Origin: JBCBSP01 sp039819095
Lineage (GTDB): Bacteria; Pseudomonadota; Alphaproteobacteria; Caulobacterales; Maricaulaceae
Length of the DNA: 64,000 bases
Direction: 5' to 3'
NCBI GenBank assembly: GCA_039819095.1
Contig: JBCBSP010000011.1
Coordinates: forward strand, 8,331-72,330
Made by a program: the position numbers and the translations under genes. The notes beneath the pieces were generated by a model, which ran no database searches, was not told the DNA's origin, and saw only the letters and a list, made by a program, of their open reading frames with translations. This document shows, piece after piece, positions 35,266 to 43,577 of this stretch. Each line of letters starts with the position of its first letter. Position 1 is the stretch's first letter.

Positions 35266-35586
35266 ATGATCGGAGCCATTTTCGAACGCATTTCAGCCGG
35301 CTTCGCCTTTGCCGACGTGCTGCTCTGGATCGCGGCTTCTCTTGTCGCAGCGCTGGTCATGCGTCGCTGGAGCCAGCTGACGATCGCGGCGCTTCTGGCG
35401 TATGTCGCAGACCTGCTCGCCCCGTTTGTCGGGCGCGTCATCACCGGCATTCCCGCTGACTTCGCCGCCCAGCTCGCCATCGAACGCATCGACGAGGCGG
35501 GCGCGGCCGCCGTGCTGCGCCTCTTCATGTATTTCGGCCTGATCGCGGCGCTGTTCCAACTGAAACACCGGTATGGGGCGCGGTGA
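35266..35586 (+). CDS. small membrane protein of unknown function
   Basis: A 106-residue protein with three hydrophobic stretches (about 15-33, 40-58 and 86-100), little charge outside them and a basic C-terminus. GAGGCGGAC directly before the ATG is a usable ribosome site. It follows flhG by 31 bp on the same strand, so it may be the last gene of the early flagellar operon. I do not recognise a family. The plus strand ends at the terminator just downstream. Confidence 0.6.
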   Translation: MIGAIFERISAGFAFADVLLWIAASLVAALVMRRWSQLTIAALLAYVADLLAPFVGRVITGIPADFAAQLAIERIDEAGAAAVLRLFMYFGLIAALFQLKHRYGAR

Positions 35587-35621
35587 AACGAAAACGGCCC
35601 GGAGCGTTAACGCCCCGGGCC
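35587..35621 (-). terminator. terminator of the DUF6607-like gene
   Basis: A 10-bp GC-rich hairpin with one A/C mismatch (35596-35606 with 35611-35621), loop TTAA. On the minus strand it is followed by GTTTTCGTTTC. It ends the minus-strand gene at 35650 and may also stop the flagellar operon from the plus side. Confidence 0.75.
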
Positions 35622-35649
35622 GGCTGGTTCCCCCATCGGGATATGGTCG

Positions 35650-36693
35650 TTACTGAACGGCGGCCACGCCGTTCGGCAGGGTGATCTCCACCCCGGCAGT
35701 GACCTGCTGGTCGATCAGGGCTGCGGCTTCGGCCCAGGCTTCCTCAGTCGTTTTCGCTTCAAAGAAAATCGCCTGGCCTTCGGACAGAACCGGGCCGTAG
35801 AGCCGCGTGCCTTCGGCGTCATCATCGACGTGGAAGCTGTCATTGGACGCCATGATCGCGTCCCAGGCCTCACGCACCTCGCCCCAGAACGCGCCGGTGC
35901 TTTCCCAATAGGCATGAACCGCGTCATCGCGCTGCAGGTCGGCGCGGCGATAGGTGTTCAGACCGAACTCGCGAACCACTTCATGGGCGAGCTCGTCGCG
36001 CAGAACGACTTTTTGATTGTCCTGCTCATGGGTCCAGCCCCAGTCGGTGACCGTGTGACGGTTCACAGCTGCGATTACATCGTAATCGTCCCGCGTCGTT
36101 CCGTCGCGGCGCGGCAGCGGACGCCAGGACACCGGCGGCTCCCAGGTGGAGGCGTTCGGGGCGTGCGCCCAGGCCGCAAGCGCGGCGTAACGCGGAGAAT
36201 CGTCGACCTGATAGACCGTCTGCGACCAGGCGCCGGCGGCGTCTTCTGCAGTGATATCAAGCATTTCCCAGCGATTGAATCCGCGATAGGCCATCAGGCG
36301 CGATGGCTCATAGGCCCAGTCCTGCCGCCAGTGCTTGATCACGATCGGCTCCTCTTCAGGACCGACCATGAGCAGGTGTTGTAAGGAGATGAAATCTCCG
36401 CTGTCCTCAATTAGAAGCACGATCTCACGCGCGGGGGTGACTTTTTGCTCCGCCAACTCATATCCGGGCGCAATGGCGACCGTTTCAATGAAATCGAACG
36501 TGACTGCATACTCACCCAACATGCTCAAAATGGCCTGCCGGTCAGCTTCGAACGCCGCGGCGTCGCGCTCCGTTGCAACAGCCTCCATTGGCGCGGCTGA
36601 CGAGCCAGCGAAGTTCATGGCGCCGGTCGCCGAGCAAGCGCCGAAAGCCAGCGCGCTGAAAGCGATTGCGGTGAGTTTGGTTAATCCGTTCAT
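35650..36693 (-). CDS. DUF6607-like lipoprotein next to a haem receptor
   Basis: A 347-residue protein with a signal peptide and lipobox-like LAFGAC (Cys at about residue 20). The body holds HWRQDWAYEP near residues 120-129, followed by many aromatic and acidic residues and TVYQVDDSPRY. This matches my memory of the DUF6607 family, which often sits beside TonB-dependent haem receptors, but no function is established. It diverges from the TonB receptor at 36859. Start ATG with AAGGGC 8 bases upstream. Confidence 0.75.
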   Translation of the reverse strand: MNGLTKLTAIAFSALAFGACSATGAMNFAGSSAAPMEAVATERDAAAFEADRQAILSMLGEYAVTFDFIETVAIAPGYELAEQKVTPAREIVLLIEDSGDFISLQHLLMVGPEEEPIVIKHWRQDWAYEPSRLMAYRGFNRWEMLDITAEDAAGAWSQTVYQVDDSPRYAALAAWAHAPNASTWEPPVSWRPLPRRDGTTRDDYDVIAAVNRHTVTDWGWTHEQDNQKVVLRDELAHEVVREFGLNTYRRADLQRDDAVHAYWESTGAFWGEVREAWDAIMASNDSFHVDDDAEGTRLYGPVLSEGQAIFFEAKTTEEAWAEAAALIDQQVTAGVEITLPNGVAAVQ

Positions 36694-36787
36694 GTCATCT
36701 GCCCTTCAAGCCCGATGCGCTTCCATTTTGCTCGAGACGAGATGGATGGACATCCGGGCACGTCTGTTAAATGCGACTGAGTGTCAC

Positions 36788-36802
36788 TTGCACAACCTGC
36801 AA
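36788..36802. promoter_or_regulatory. operator-like inverted repeat in the haem uptake gap
   Basis: TTGCA, 5 bases, TGCAA: a perfect 5-base inverted repeat between the divergent DUF6607-like gene and the TonB receptor. TTGCAA occurs again at 36837-36842. A metal- or haem-responsive regulator binding here is plausible but not shown. Confidence 0.4.
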
Positions 36803-36858
36803 AGCTCAGGCATTCCATTCCGCAATTGAAAACCATTTGCAAGAGGCTTCGAACAAAA

Positions 36859-38973
36859 ATGGACACTTCATCGCACCTGACGCGCGCCCGGACGCGCTGG
36901 CTTTCCGGCGCCGGGCTGGCCCTTGCCGCCGCGATGGCGAACGCCGCACCAGCTATCGCACAGGACAGCGAAGACGAGACCGATGTGATCGTGGTCGAAG
37001 CCACGCGCACCAATCTGTCCACCTTCGATTATCCGGGCCTGGCCAGCGCGATCGATCTGGAAACGCTGAATGCGGAACGCCCGACCGATCTGGCCGATCT
37101 TCTGGAAGACGTGCCCGCACTGCAGGTCGCCGGCGGTCCGCGGCGCACCGGTCAGACGCTGAACCTGCGAGGCTTCAGCCGTGAGAACATCACCCTCCTG
37201 GTCGATGGCGCGCGGCAGAACTTCAACTCCGCCCATGACGGCGTGCTCTTCCTCGATCCGGGCCTGTTGCGCCGGGTGGAGACGGTGCGCGGCCCGGCCT
37301 CTGCGCTTTACGGCTCGGGCGCCTCAGGCGGGGTGATCTCCTTTGAAACGGTGGAGGCCGACGATCTTCTGCACGGCGACGAGACCTTTGGCGCGCGCCT
37401 GTCGGCGGGCTATCGCTCGGTCAATGAAGAGACCCGCGGTTCAGCCGCCATCTTTGCCGAAGGCGATGCGGTAGAAGGCGTTGCGGCGATCTCGCTGCGC
37501 TCCTCCGGCGATATCCGCCTCGGCTCAGGCAATGACCTGCCGGCCGATGACGAGATTTTCTCCTCGCTCGTCTCCGTTGAGTTCGATCCGTCTGACGATC
37601 TGGAGATCGAGCTGGGATGGCTGAGCTTCCGCAATGACGCGGTGGAGCCCAATAACGGCCAGAACGGCCTGCTCGTGGACGGGCTGAACCCGCTGGTGGA
37701 AAAGGAGGTTCAGAGCGACAGCCTGCGCGCGAGCCTGGACTACGACCCCGACAGCGATCTGATCGAGGTGGAAGCCACGCTGTTTCACAATATCGGCGCG
37801 GTCGACGAGATCGATCCGGCGATCAACCGCTCCATCACCCGTGATCTGACCACGATCGGCGTGCGCGCGGAAAACCGCGCCGAGTTCGAGCTCGGCGAAC
37901 AGGAATTCGCCCTCACCGTTGGCGGCGACTGGTATGAAGACGAGCAGGAAGGCGGCGATTCCACCGGGGTGAACGGCCAGCGCGGCGGCGTGCCGAACGG
38001 CACGACCACCTTCTATGGCGCCTATCTGCAGCTGGAGACCGAGATCGACGCCGGGGCGCTGGGCTCCTTCGTTCTGCTGCCGGGCGTTCGCTTCGACCAT
38101 TATGAAAGCGACAGCGATGTCGGCGGAGCGAATGAAGACGACGCGGTTTCCCCGCGCTTTGCGGTGAGCTGGGCCCCGACCGAAGAGTTCCGCCTGTTCG
38201 GCAGCTGGAGCGAAGCCTTCCGCGCGCCGTCCCTGAACGAGCTCTACCTGTCCGGTCTGCACTTCACCATTCCGCACCCCGTGCTTGGCCCGGCCGTGTT
38301 CGTGCGCAATGACTTCCTGCCCAATCCGGGCCTGCGCCCCGAATCGACCGAGACCATCGAGATCGGCGCCGCCTTTTCCCGAGAGGGTTTGTTCACGGCC
38401 AATGACCGGATCGAAGTGAAGGGCGCCTGGTATCAGACCGACGCGACCGACCTGATCAATCTACAGGTCAACTTCAGCTTCGCGCCGACCTGTTTCGCGC
38501 CGCCCTTCTTCGCCCCCTGCGATGCCGGCACCGCCTTCTCGGAAAACCTGGCCGACGCCGAGCTTGAGGGTTTTGAGCTGGCCGCGGTCTATGAAAACGG
38601 ACCGTTCAGCCTGACCGGCTCGGTCTTCGAGGTCGATGGCGAGGATGTGACCACGGGCGATCCGCTGGGCGCGCTTCAACCGCTCTCCGGCTTCCTGCAC
38701 GCCCGTTATGAGCTGGACAGCCTGCGCACCGATCTGGGCGCGCGCATCTCCTTCGCTTCGGACTTCGACCGCACCGCCGACCCGGCGCTGGAGCGCGACG
38801 GCTTCGCCGTGTTCGACGTGCACGCCAGCTGGCGCCCGTACGAGAACGAACGCATCCGCATCGATTTCGGCGTCGATAACGTGTTCGACGAGGACTATGA
38901 GCGCGTCTTCGCCGGCGTGTCGGAACCGGGCCGGTCCTTCCGGATCGACCTGACCTGGAGCGGTGGGCGCTAA
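36859..38973 (+). CDS. TonB-dependent outer-membrane receptor, haem/haemoglobin type
   Basis: Energy-coupled outer-membrane porin importing haem or another iron source. It is 704 residues from the chosen ATG. A signal peptide ends near residue 35 (AAPAIAQ). The TonB box region DVIVVEATRT comes next, then the plug domain with LLEDVPALQV, LNLRGFSREN and RVETVRGPASALYGSGASGG, and a 22-strand barrel. The extracellular FRAPSLNELY and NPGLRPESTE motifs resemble the FRAP/NPNL pair of haem receptors. AGAGG lies 12 bases before the ATG at 36859; an upstream in-frame start would give a non-signal leader. No TonB or haem ABC genes are close. Confidence 0.88.
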   Translation: MDTSSHLTRARTRWLSGAGLALAAAMANAAPAIAQDSEDETDVIVVEATRTNLSTFDYPGLASAIDLETLNAERPTDLADLLEDVPALQVAGGPRRTGQTLNLRGFSRENITLLVDGARQNFNSAHDGVLFLDPGLLRRVETVRGPASALYGSGASGGVISFETVEADDLLHGDETFGARLSAGYRSVNEETRGSAAIFAEGDAVEGVAAISLRSSGDIRLGSGNDLPADDEIFSSLVSVEFDPSDDLEIELGWLSFRNDAVEPNNGQNGLLVDGLNPLVEKEVQSDSLRASLDYDPDSDLIEVEATLFHNIGAVDEIDPAINRSITRDLTTIGVRAENRAEFELGEQEFALTVGGDWYEDEQEGGDSTGVNGQRGGVPNGTTTFYGAYLQLETEIDAGALGSFVLLPGVRFDHYESDSDVGGANEDDAVSPRFAVSWAPTEEFRLFGSWSEAFRAPSLNELYLSGLHFTIPHPVLGPAVFVRNDFLPNPGLRPESTETIEIGAAFSREGLFTANDRIEVKGAWYQTDATDLINLQVNFSFAPTCFAPPFFAPCDAGTAFSENLADAELEGFELAAVYENGPFSLTGSVFEVDGEDVTTGDPLGALQPLSGFLHARYELDSLRTDLGARISFASDFDRTADPALERDGFAVFDVHASWRPYENERIRIDFGVDNVFDEDYERVFAGVSEPGRSFRIDLTWSGGR

Positions 38974-39003
38974 ACGCGGTTCAATGCCAGAAGCGTCTGA
39001 CTC

Positions 39004-39046
39004 AGGGCGCAGCGCGGGCGATATCCGTCCGCGCTGCGCCCTTTGT
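39004..39046. terminator. terminator between TonB receptor and fliJ
   Basis: A 14-bp perfect stem (39004-39017 with 39029-39042), 11-base loop, followed on the plus strand by TTGTCGTTT. It lies in the convergent gap and probably serves both genes. Confidence 0.82.
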
Positions 39047-39071
39047 CGTTTCAGCAGTCAGCAGCGTTGCC

Positions 39072-39491
39072 CTAGTGCGCCGCGCGGCGCATCCGTCCGG
39101 CGATCTCGTCAAGCTCGCTCTGCTCAGCAGCGCGGGCCGCATCCTGCAGACGCGAAAGCCGGCGCTCTTCCAGCAGCTCGAACTTCTTCAGTTCCGCGAA
39201 GGCCTCTTCCAGGCGTCCGCGAAGCTCGTTCGCCTGAGCATCGACCTCGCCCTGAGACGCGCGCAGTTTTTCCTTCCGCGCCAGCACCGAGCGTGCATAG
39301 GAGCCGTAGGCGACATAGCCTTCCTTGCTCTCCTGCGCGGCGGCCTGTTCGTCCGGCACGCTTTCATCCAGACGCTGGATCTGCGCCTCGATCGCGGTGC
39401 GCGCGCGATCGATCTCAGCCATGTGTTTTTGCAGTTCCTCCACCTTGAACCGGGCCAGCCGGATCAGTGGAGCATGTGAGCGAGCAGCCAT
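39072..39491 (-). CDS. fliJ: flagellar export chaperone FliJ
   Basis: A 139-residue, almost wholly alpha-helical coiled-coil protein that promotes substrate export and links FliI with FlhA. The heptad-like pattern runs from about 18 to 120 with many Arg/Glu/Ala/Leu residues. Support comes mainly from the coiled-coil character and the position 21 bp downstream of fliI; sequence identity between FliJ proteins is low. Confidence 0.82.
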   Translation of the reverse strand: MAARSHAPLIRLARFKVEELQKHMAEIDRARTAIEAQIQRLDESVPDEQAAAQESKEGYVAYGSYARSVLARKEKLRASQGEVDAQANELRGRLEEAFAELKKFELLEERRLSRLQDAARAAEQSELDEIAGRMRRAAH

Positions 39492-39512
39492 GGCCCGTCT
39501 CCTCTTCTATCC

Positions 39513-40871
39513 CTATCCATCCACCAAAATCCCGGACAGGGCCGAGAAGCTCTCCTGCGGCGAGGAGGCTTCTTCTTTTCCCTGACCGAGAAACGTCTCC
39601 AGCGGGCCGTTCAGCGCAATCGCGCGATCGACCTGCGGGTTTGAGCCGGGGGCGTAGGCGCCCAGCCGGATCAATTCTTCCATATCGGCATACGCCGACA
39701 GGGCGGCCCGCGCTTCACGCGCCAGCCGGGCCTCGTCTTCAGAGGCATAAACTTCAGGCGCGGTGCGCGAGATCGAGCGCAGCACGTCAATCGCGGGAAA
39801 ACGCCCGCGTTCTGCTATCGCCCGGCTCATAACGACATGGCCGTCTAGAATGCCGCGAACCGCATCGGCCACCGGCTCGTTGTGATCGTCGCCATCGACC
39901 AGCACGGTGAAGAGCCCCGTGATGGAACCGGAGCCTTCCGCCCCCGGGCCGGCGCGCTCCAGAAGGCGCGGCAGCTCAGCAAAGACCGAAGGGGTATAGC
40001 CGCGCGTCGTCGGCGGTTCGCCGGCAGCCAGTCCGATCTCGCGCTGGGCCAGAGCAAAGCGGGTGACCGAATCCATCAGGCACAGCACATTCGCGCCGCG
40101 ATCGCGGAAATATTCCGCCACGGTCAGCGTCATGTAAGCGGCCTGCCGCCGCGCCAGCGCCGGGCTGTCGGAGGTCTCGGTGATGACCACCGAGCGCGAG
40201 CGGCCCTCAGGACCCAGCACGTCCTCGACAAACTCGCGCGCCTCGCGGCCGCGCTCTCCGATCAGACCGATCACGATGACATCGGCTTCAGCACCACGCG
40301 CCAACATGGAAAGCAAGACCGACTTGCCGACTCCGGACCCGGCGAAAACGCCAAGACGCTGACCCTGACGCATGGGCGTAAAGACATCCAGCGCGCGCAC
40401 GCCGAGCGACAGCCGCTCGCCCAGCCGCGCCCGCGAATGGGCGCAGGGCGGCGTGCCTTTCAGCGAATAGGCGACATCGCCTTCAGCCAGCGGCCCCATC
40501 CCGTCACGCGGGTGCGCGAAACCGTCAACGACGCGGCCAAGCCAGCTCTCATGGGGGCGGATGCTGGCGCCGTTCGGATCCAGTTCAGCTTCGGCGCCGG
40601 CGCGCACGCCGGTCAAATCGCCGAAACTCATCATCAGGGCGGTCTCGCCGCGAAACCCGACCACTTCGCAGATGGAACGCCCCGATCCATGCCTGACGTG
40701 AGCGCGCGCGCCCAGGGTCAGCGCCGGGCGCGGGCCCTCAGCTTCGATCAGAAGACCGTTGACCGCGCCGACACGGCCGCGGAAGGTCCGGGTCTCAAGA
40801 CCCGAAACGCGTTCGATCAAAGACTGCACAGCGTTTCTCGCTGAAAGCGGGCGTATTTGCACCCTGTTCAC
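39513..40871 (-). CDS. fliI: flagellar export ATPase FliI
   Basis: ATPase of the flagellar type III export apparatus, cytoplasmic and homologous to the F1 beta subunit. Walker A AGSGVGKS and the Walker B region NVLCLMDSVTRFALAQREIG, with GYTPSVFAELPRLLERAG nearby, identify it. The C-terminal domain ends near LSGILVDG. The start is best placed at the GTG ending at 40871, since AAGGAG lies 4 bases upstream; an ATG six codons earlier lacks a ribosome site. fliJ follows. Confidence 0.92.
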   Translation of the reverse strand: MNRVQIRPLSARNAVQSLIERVSGLETRTFRGRVGAVNGLLIEAEGPRPALTLGARAHVRHGSGRSICEVVGFRGETALMMSFGDLTGVRAGAEAELDPNGASIRPHESWLGRVVDGFAHPRDGMGPLAEGDVAYSLKGTPPCAHSRARLGERLSLGVRALDVFTPMRQGQRLGVFAGSGVGKSVLLSMLARGAEADVIVIGLIGERGREAREFVEDVLGPEGRSRSVVITETSDSPALARRQAAYMTLTVAEYFRDRGANVLCLMDSVTRFALAQREIGLAAGEPPTTRGYTPSVFAELPRLLERAGPGAEGSGSITGLFTVLVDGDDHNEPVADAVRGILDGHVVMSRAIAERGRFPAIDVLRSISRTAPEVYASEDEARLAREARAALSAYADMEELIRLGAYAPGSNPQVDRAIALNGPLETFLGQGKEEASSPQESFSALSGILVDG

Positions 40872-40918
40872 CGATCTCCTTAACCCCATTGGCCTTTCAA
40901 CCGCGTAAACGCCGGAGC

Positions 40919-40986
40919 TTTTCCACAGCAGATCGCGCTGCTGGAAAAAAGCGGGCTGTCAAGGTTCCTTTTTCAGGACCGGTCCT
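40919..40986. repeat. two palindromes between fliI and the KamA gene
   Basis: A 40919-40950 hairpin pairs CAGCAG with CTGCTG and TTTTC with GAAAA, with a small CA bulge and loop ATCGCG. A separate perfect 12-base palindrome AGGACCGGTCCT is at 40975-40986. Both fall in the 250 bp divergent gap and may be regulator sites. Confidence 0.5.
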
Positions 40987-41121
40987 ATTTAAAGACCTTC
41001 CTTTCACACGCTTGCGGGCCTCAAACCCGCGCCGACACCGCCGAGCTGCGCCGTTGAAGCGCGCGCGACGCCTTCGCGCTGCGCCCGATGCTGGCAGACG
41101 CTTGACGCCAAGGAGACCACC

Positions 41122-42567
41122 ATGCCGCTTGATGGAAAAACGATCCGCATCGCCGGATCCCGCCCGCGCAAGAAAGCGGTCTCTCGCCAGCACAAGGACA
41201 ATCTGTACGGGCAGATCGAGGAGACCAGGTTCAACCGCTATGTCGTGCACGACATAGCGCGCTATCGCCGCTATCTGGATGAAGGCGGCGCCGCCATCTA
41301 TTCACCGGCGGAGCTCGATGAGCTTGAAGCGTCAGGCATCTCCGATCGCCTGCCGCCGCGCGCAACGGGCTATTATCTTGATCTGGCCAAGCGGTCGCAG
41401 GCTGTGACCAATCTGATCAAGGCGCGCCCGGAAGAGATGGACGACCTGACCGGCGAGGCCGATCCGTCCAACCAGCTGCGTTACAGCCCGATCCCGGGGC
41501 TGCTGCATAAGTATGAGCTGGTGCTGCTGTACGTGGTGCGCACCTGCTCAAGCTGGTGCCGGTACTGCTATCGCTCCGATTTCCTGACCGGCAAGACGGA
41601 GAAGGACACCGCCTCCATCCATGAGATCGGCGAGTATATTCGCGGTCACAACATCAAGGTGGAGAACGGCGAGATCACCGATCGGCCGAAAATCCGCGAA
41701 GCTCTCCTGTCCGGCGGCGACCCGATGGTGCTGTCGAACCGGAACCTGTTCGACTATCTCAACGGGCTGGCCGAGGCCGGGGTGGAGGTGATCCGCATCG
41801 GCACCAAGGAGATGGCCTTCTTCCCGGAACGGTTCGACGACAATTTCTTCACCATGCTGGACCTGTTCCACGAGCTGCATCCGAACGTGCTTGTGGCCTT
41901 CATGGTCCACTTCACCCATCCTGACGAGTTCCTCCGGGTCAATGATGAGGGCGAGCATGTGCGTGATGAAAGCGGGCGGCTCCTGCGCAACCCGCTTGTC
42001 GAACGCGCGGCGACGCGGCTGCGCTCCCGACCCTTCGTGACGCTGGAGAACCAAACGCCGATCATTGACAGCGTGAATGACGACGCCGACGCGCTGCGCC
42101 TGCTGCAGCGCGAACTCAAACGCATGGGCGTGAATAATCACTACTTCTTCCAGTGTCGCGAGATTGAAGGCCATCGCGCCTTCGCGGTGCCGGTGGAAAC
42201 CGCCTGGAAGCTCCATGCGCAAAGCCAGTTCGGTCTGTCCGGCATTGAACGCTCGCGCTTCGCCCTGTCCACCGAGGCCGGCAAGATGGAAATGGTCGCC
42301 GTGGTCGACGGTGATCCGGCCCTGGCCGAGCTTGGCGGCGAACTCGGCGAAGCGCTGGCCGACGGGATCGTGATCTTCCGCCTTCACCGCTCACCCTACG
42401 AGGAACGCCAGGGCGCGCTGGTCATCGCCCGCCGCAACCCGGATGCCCTGTGGATAACTGGTTACGAAGATCGGCTGATTTACGACGGCCGGACCGGCGA
42501 AGGTGTGGATAACTGGATCGGACTGCTATCCATTCTGGCGCCGAATCTGGCCCAGGCGGCCGAATAA
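41122..42567 (+). CDS. KamA-family radical SAM aminomutase-like protein
   Basis: Radical SAM enzyme related to lysine 2,3-aminomutase, 481 residues. The iron-sulfur cluster cysteines are Cys142, Cys146 and Cys149 (CSSWCRYC, the C-x3-C-x2-C of the superfamily). The mutase-type segments VHFTHPDEF, LENQTPIIDSVNDD and HYFFQC are present. The pyridoxal-binding Gly-rich P-G-G-G-G-K is replaced by S-T-E-A-G-K, so a lysine is kept but the loop differs. The substrate may not be free lysine; the tRNA/EF-P-type role (EpmB) is possible, though EpmB proteins are shorter. SD AAGGAGACCACC precedes the ATG. It stands alone between fliI and ctrA. Confidence 0.8.
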   Translation: MPLDGKTIRIAGSRPRKKAVSRQHKDNLYGQIEETRFNRYVVHDIARYRRYLDEGGAAIYSPAELDELEASGISDRLPPRATGYYLDLAKRSQAVTNLIKARPEEMDDLTGEADPSNQLRYSPIPGLLHKYELVLLYVVRTCSSWCRYCYRSDFLTGKTEKDTASIHEIGEYIRGHNIKVENGEITDRPKIREALLSGGDPMVLSNRNLFDYLNGLAEAGVEVIRIGTKEMAFFPERFDDNFFTMLDLFHELHPNVLVAFMVHFTHPDEFLRVNDEGEHVRDESGRLLRNPLVERAATRLRSRPFVTLENQTPIIDSVNDDADALRLLQRELKRMGVNNHYFFQCREIEGHRAFAVPVETAWKLHAQSQFGLSGIERSRFALSTEAGKMEMVAVVDGDPALAELGGELGEALADGIVIFRLHRSPYEERQGALVIARRNPDALWITGYEDRLIYDGRTGEGVDNWIGLLSILAPNLAQAAE

Positions 42568-42578
42568 GTCGCTCGGCC

Positions 42579-42740
42579 TTAACCACTTTTTCCAAAGCCC
42601 CGCTTAGGATTTCGATTCGCGGACTCGATTCTGATTGCTGAGTCAAATCGCTGTTAACCTCCTTTAAGGAATTCTCGCCGCACAGTGCGAAGCACGTTAA
42701 CCAAGGGGACGAGGCGCGGGCGATTTTGATTCTCGTGCGC
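42579..42740 (+). promoter_or_regulatory. ctrA control region with GANTC and CtrA-type half-sites
   Basis: Five GANTC methylation sites (42614, 42622, 42627, 42640 and 42728), the first four within 31 bp. TTAACC-type words are at 42579, 42654 and 42697, and TTAA at 42664 makes a near CtrA box with 42654 (gap of 6 instead of 7). In Caulobacter ctrA P1 is controlled by CcrM methylation at GANTC and CtrA acts on its own promoters, which fits. Confidence 0.72.
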
Positions 42741-42759
42741 CCGACGCGGAGAGGGTTTG

Positions 42760-43461
42760 ATGCGGGTTCTGCTGATCGAAGACGACCGCGCCACGGCGCA
42801 AGGCATCGAGCTGATGCTTAAGTCGGAAGGCTTCAATATCTACACAACCGATCTGGGCGAAGAGGGCGTGGATCTGGGAAAGCTGTATGATTACGACATC
42901 ATACTGCTGGACCTGAACCTGCCGGACATGCCCGGATTCGACGTGCTGAAGACACTACGCGTTGCGAAAGTCGACACGCCAATCCTGATCCTGACCGGCA
43001 ATGCCGACATCGATAACAAGGTGCGGGGTCTGGGCTGCGGCGCGGACGACTACATGACCAAGCCCTTCCACAAGGAAGAGCTGATCGCGCGCATCCACGC
43101 CATCGTGCGCCGTTCGAAAGGTCACTCCCAGTCCATCATCAAGACCGGCGAAATCGCGGTCAATCTGGACGCCAAGACGGTCGAGGTCGGCGGTCATCGC
43201 GTGCACCTGACCGGCAAGGAATACCAGATGCTGGAGCTGCTCTCGCTGCGCAAGGGCACCACGCTGACCAAGGAGATGTTCCTCAACCATCTCTATGGCG
43301 GCATGGACGAGCCGGAGCTGAAGATCATCGACGTCTTCATCTGCAAGCTGCGCAAGAAGCTCGCTGCAGCCGCCGAAGGCGAACACCATATTGAAACGGT
43401 CTGGGGCCGCGGTTATGTGCTGCGCGACCCGGTCGAAGAAAAGGCCGCCGGCGCGGCCTGA
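42760..43461 (+). CDS. ctrA: cell-cycle master regulator CtrA
   Basis: OmpR-type response regulator of 233 residues that controls cell-cycle, flagellar and chemotaxis genes in alphaproteobacteria. The receiver has acidic residues at 8-9 and phospho-Asp51 (IILLDLNLPD). The winged-helix part has LTGKEYQMLELLSLRKG and VFICKLRKKL, near-identical to the family in my memory. It ends in Ala-Ala, a feature that in Caulobacter targets CtrA to ClpXP. The start is the ATG at 42760 with GGAGAGGG upstream. Confidence 0.97.
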   Translation: MRVLLIEDDRATAQGIELMLKSEGFNIYTTDLGEEGVDLGKLYDYDIILLDLNLPDMPGFDVLKTLRVAKVDTPILILTGNADIDNKVRGLGCGADDYMTKPFHKEELIARIHAIVRRSKGHSQSIIKTGEIAVNLDAKTVEVGGHRVHLTGKEYQMLELLSLRKGTTLTKEMFLNHLYGGMDEPELKIIDVFICKLRKKLAAAAEGEHHIETVWGRGYVLRDPVEEKAAGAA

Positions 43462-43490
43462 TCACCCAAAACCGCCGCTTGAGGGGCGAC

Positions 43491-43527
43491 AAACCCCGGA
43501 GCTCGCAGGGCTCCGGGGTTTTTCTTT
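43491..43527 (+). terminator. terminator after ctrA
   Basis: A 12-bp stem (43491-43502 with 43510-43521), loop of 7, followed by TTCTTT. It ends the ctrA transcript. Confidence 0.92.
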
Positions 43528-43577
43528 GGGCGGAAGGTCACTCGAAGAGCGCGGCCTGATCAGCTATGGTTGGCGGT

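Noticed and set aside
40880..40920. CtrA box in front of fliI
   Set aside because: TTTA-N7-GAAA on the minus strand has two mismatches, and the TTAACC near the start overlaps the gene's own leader.
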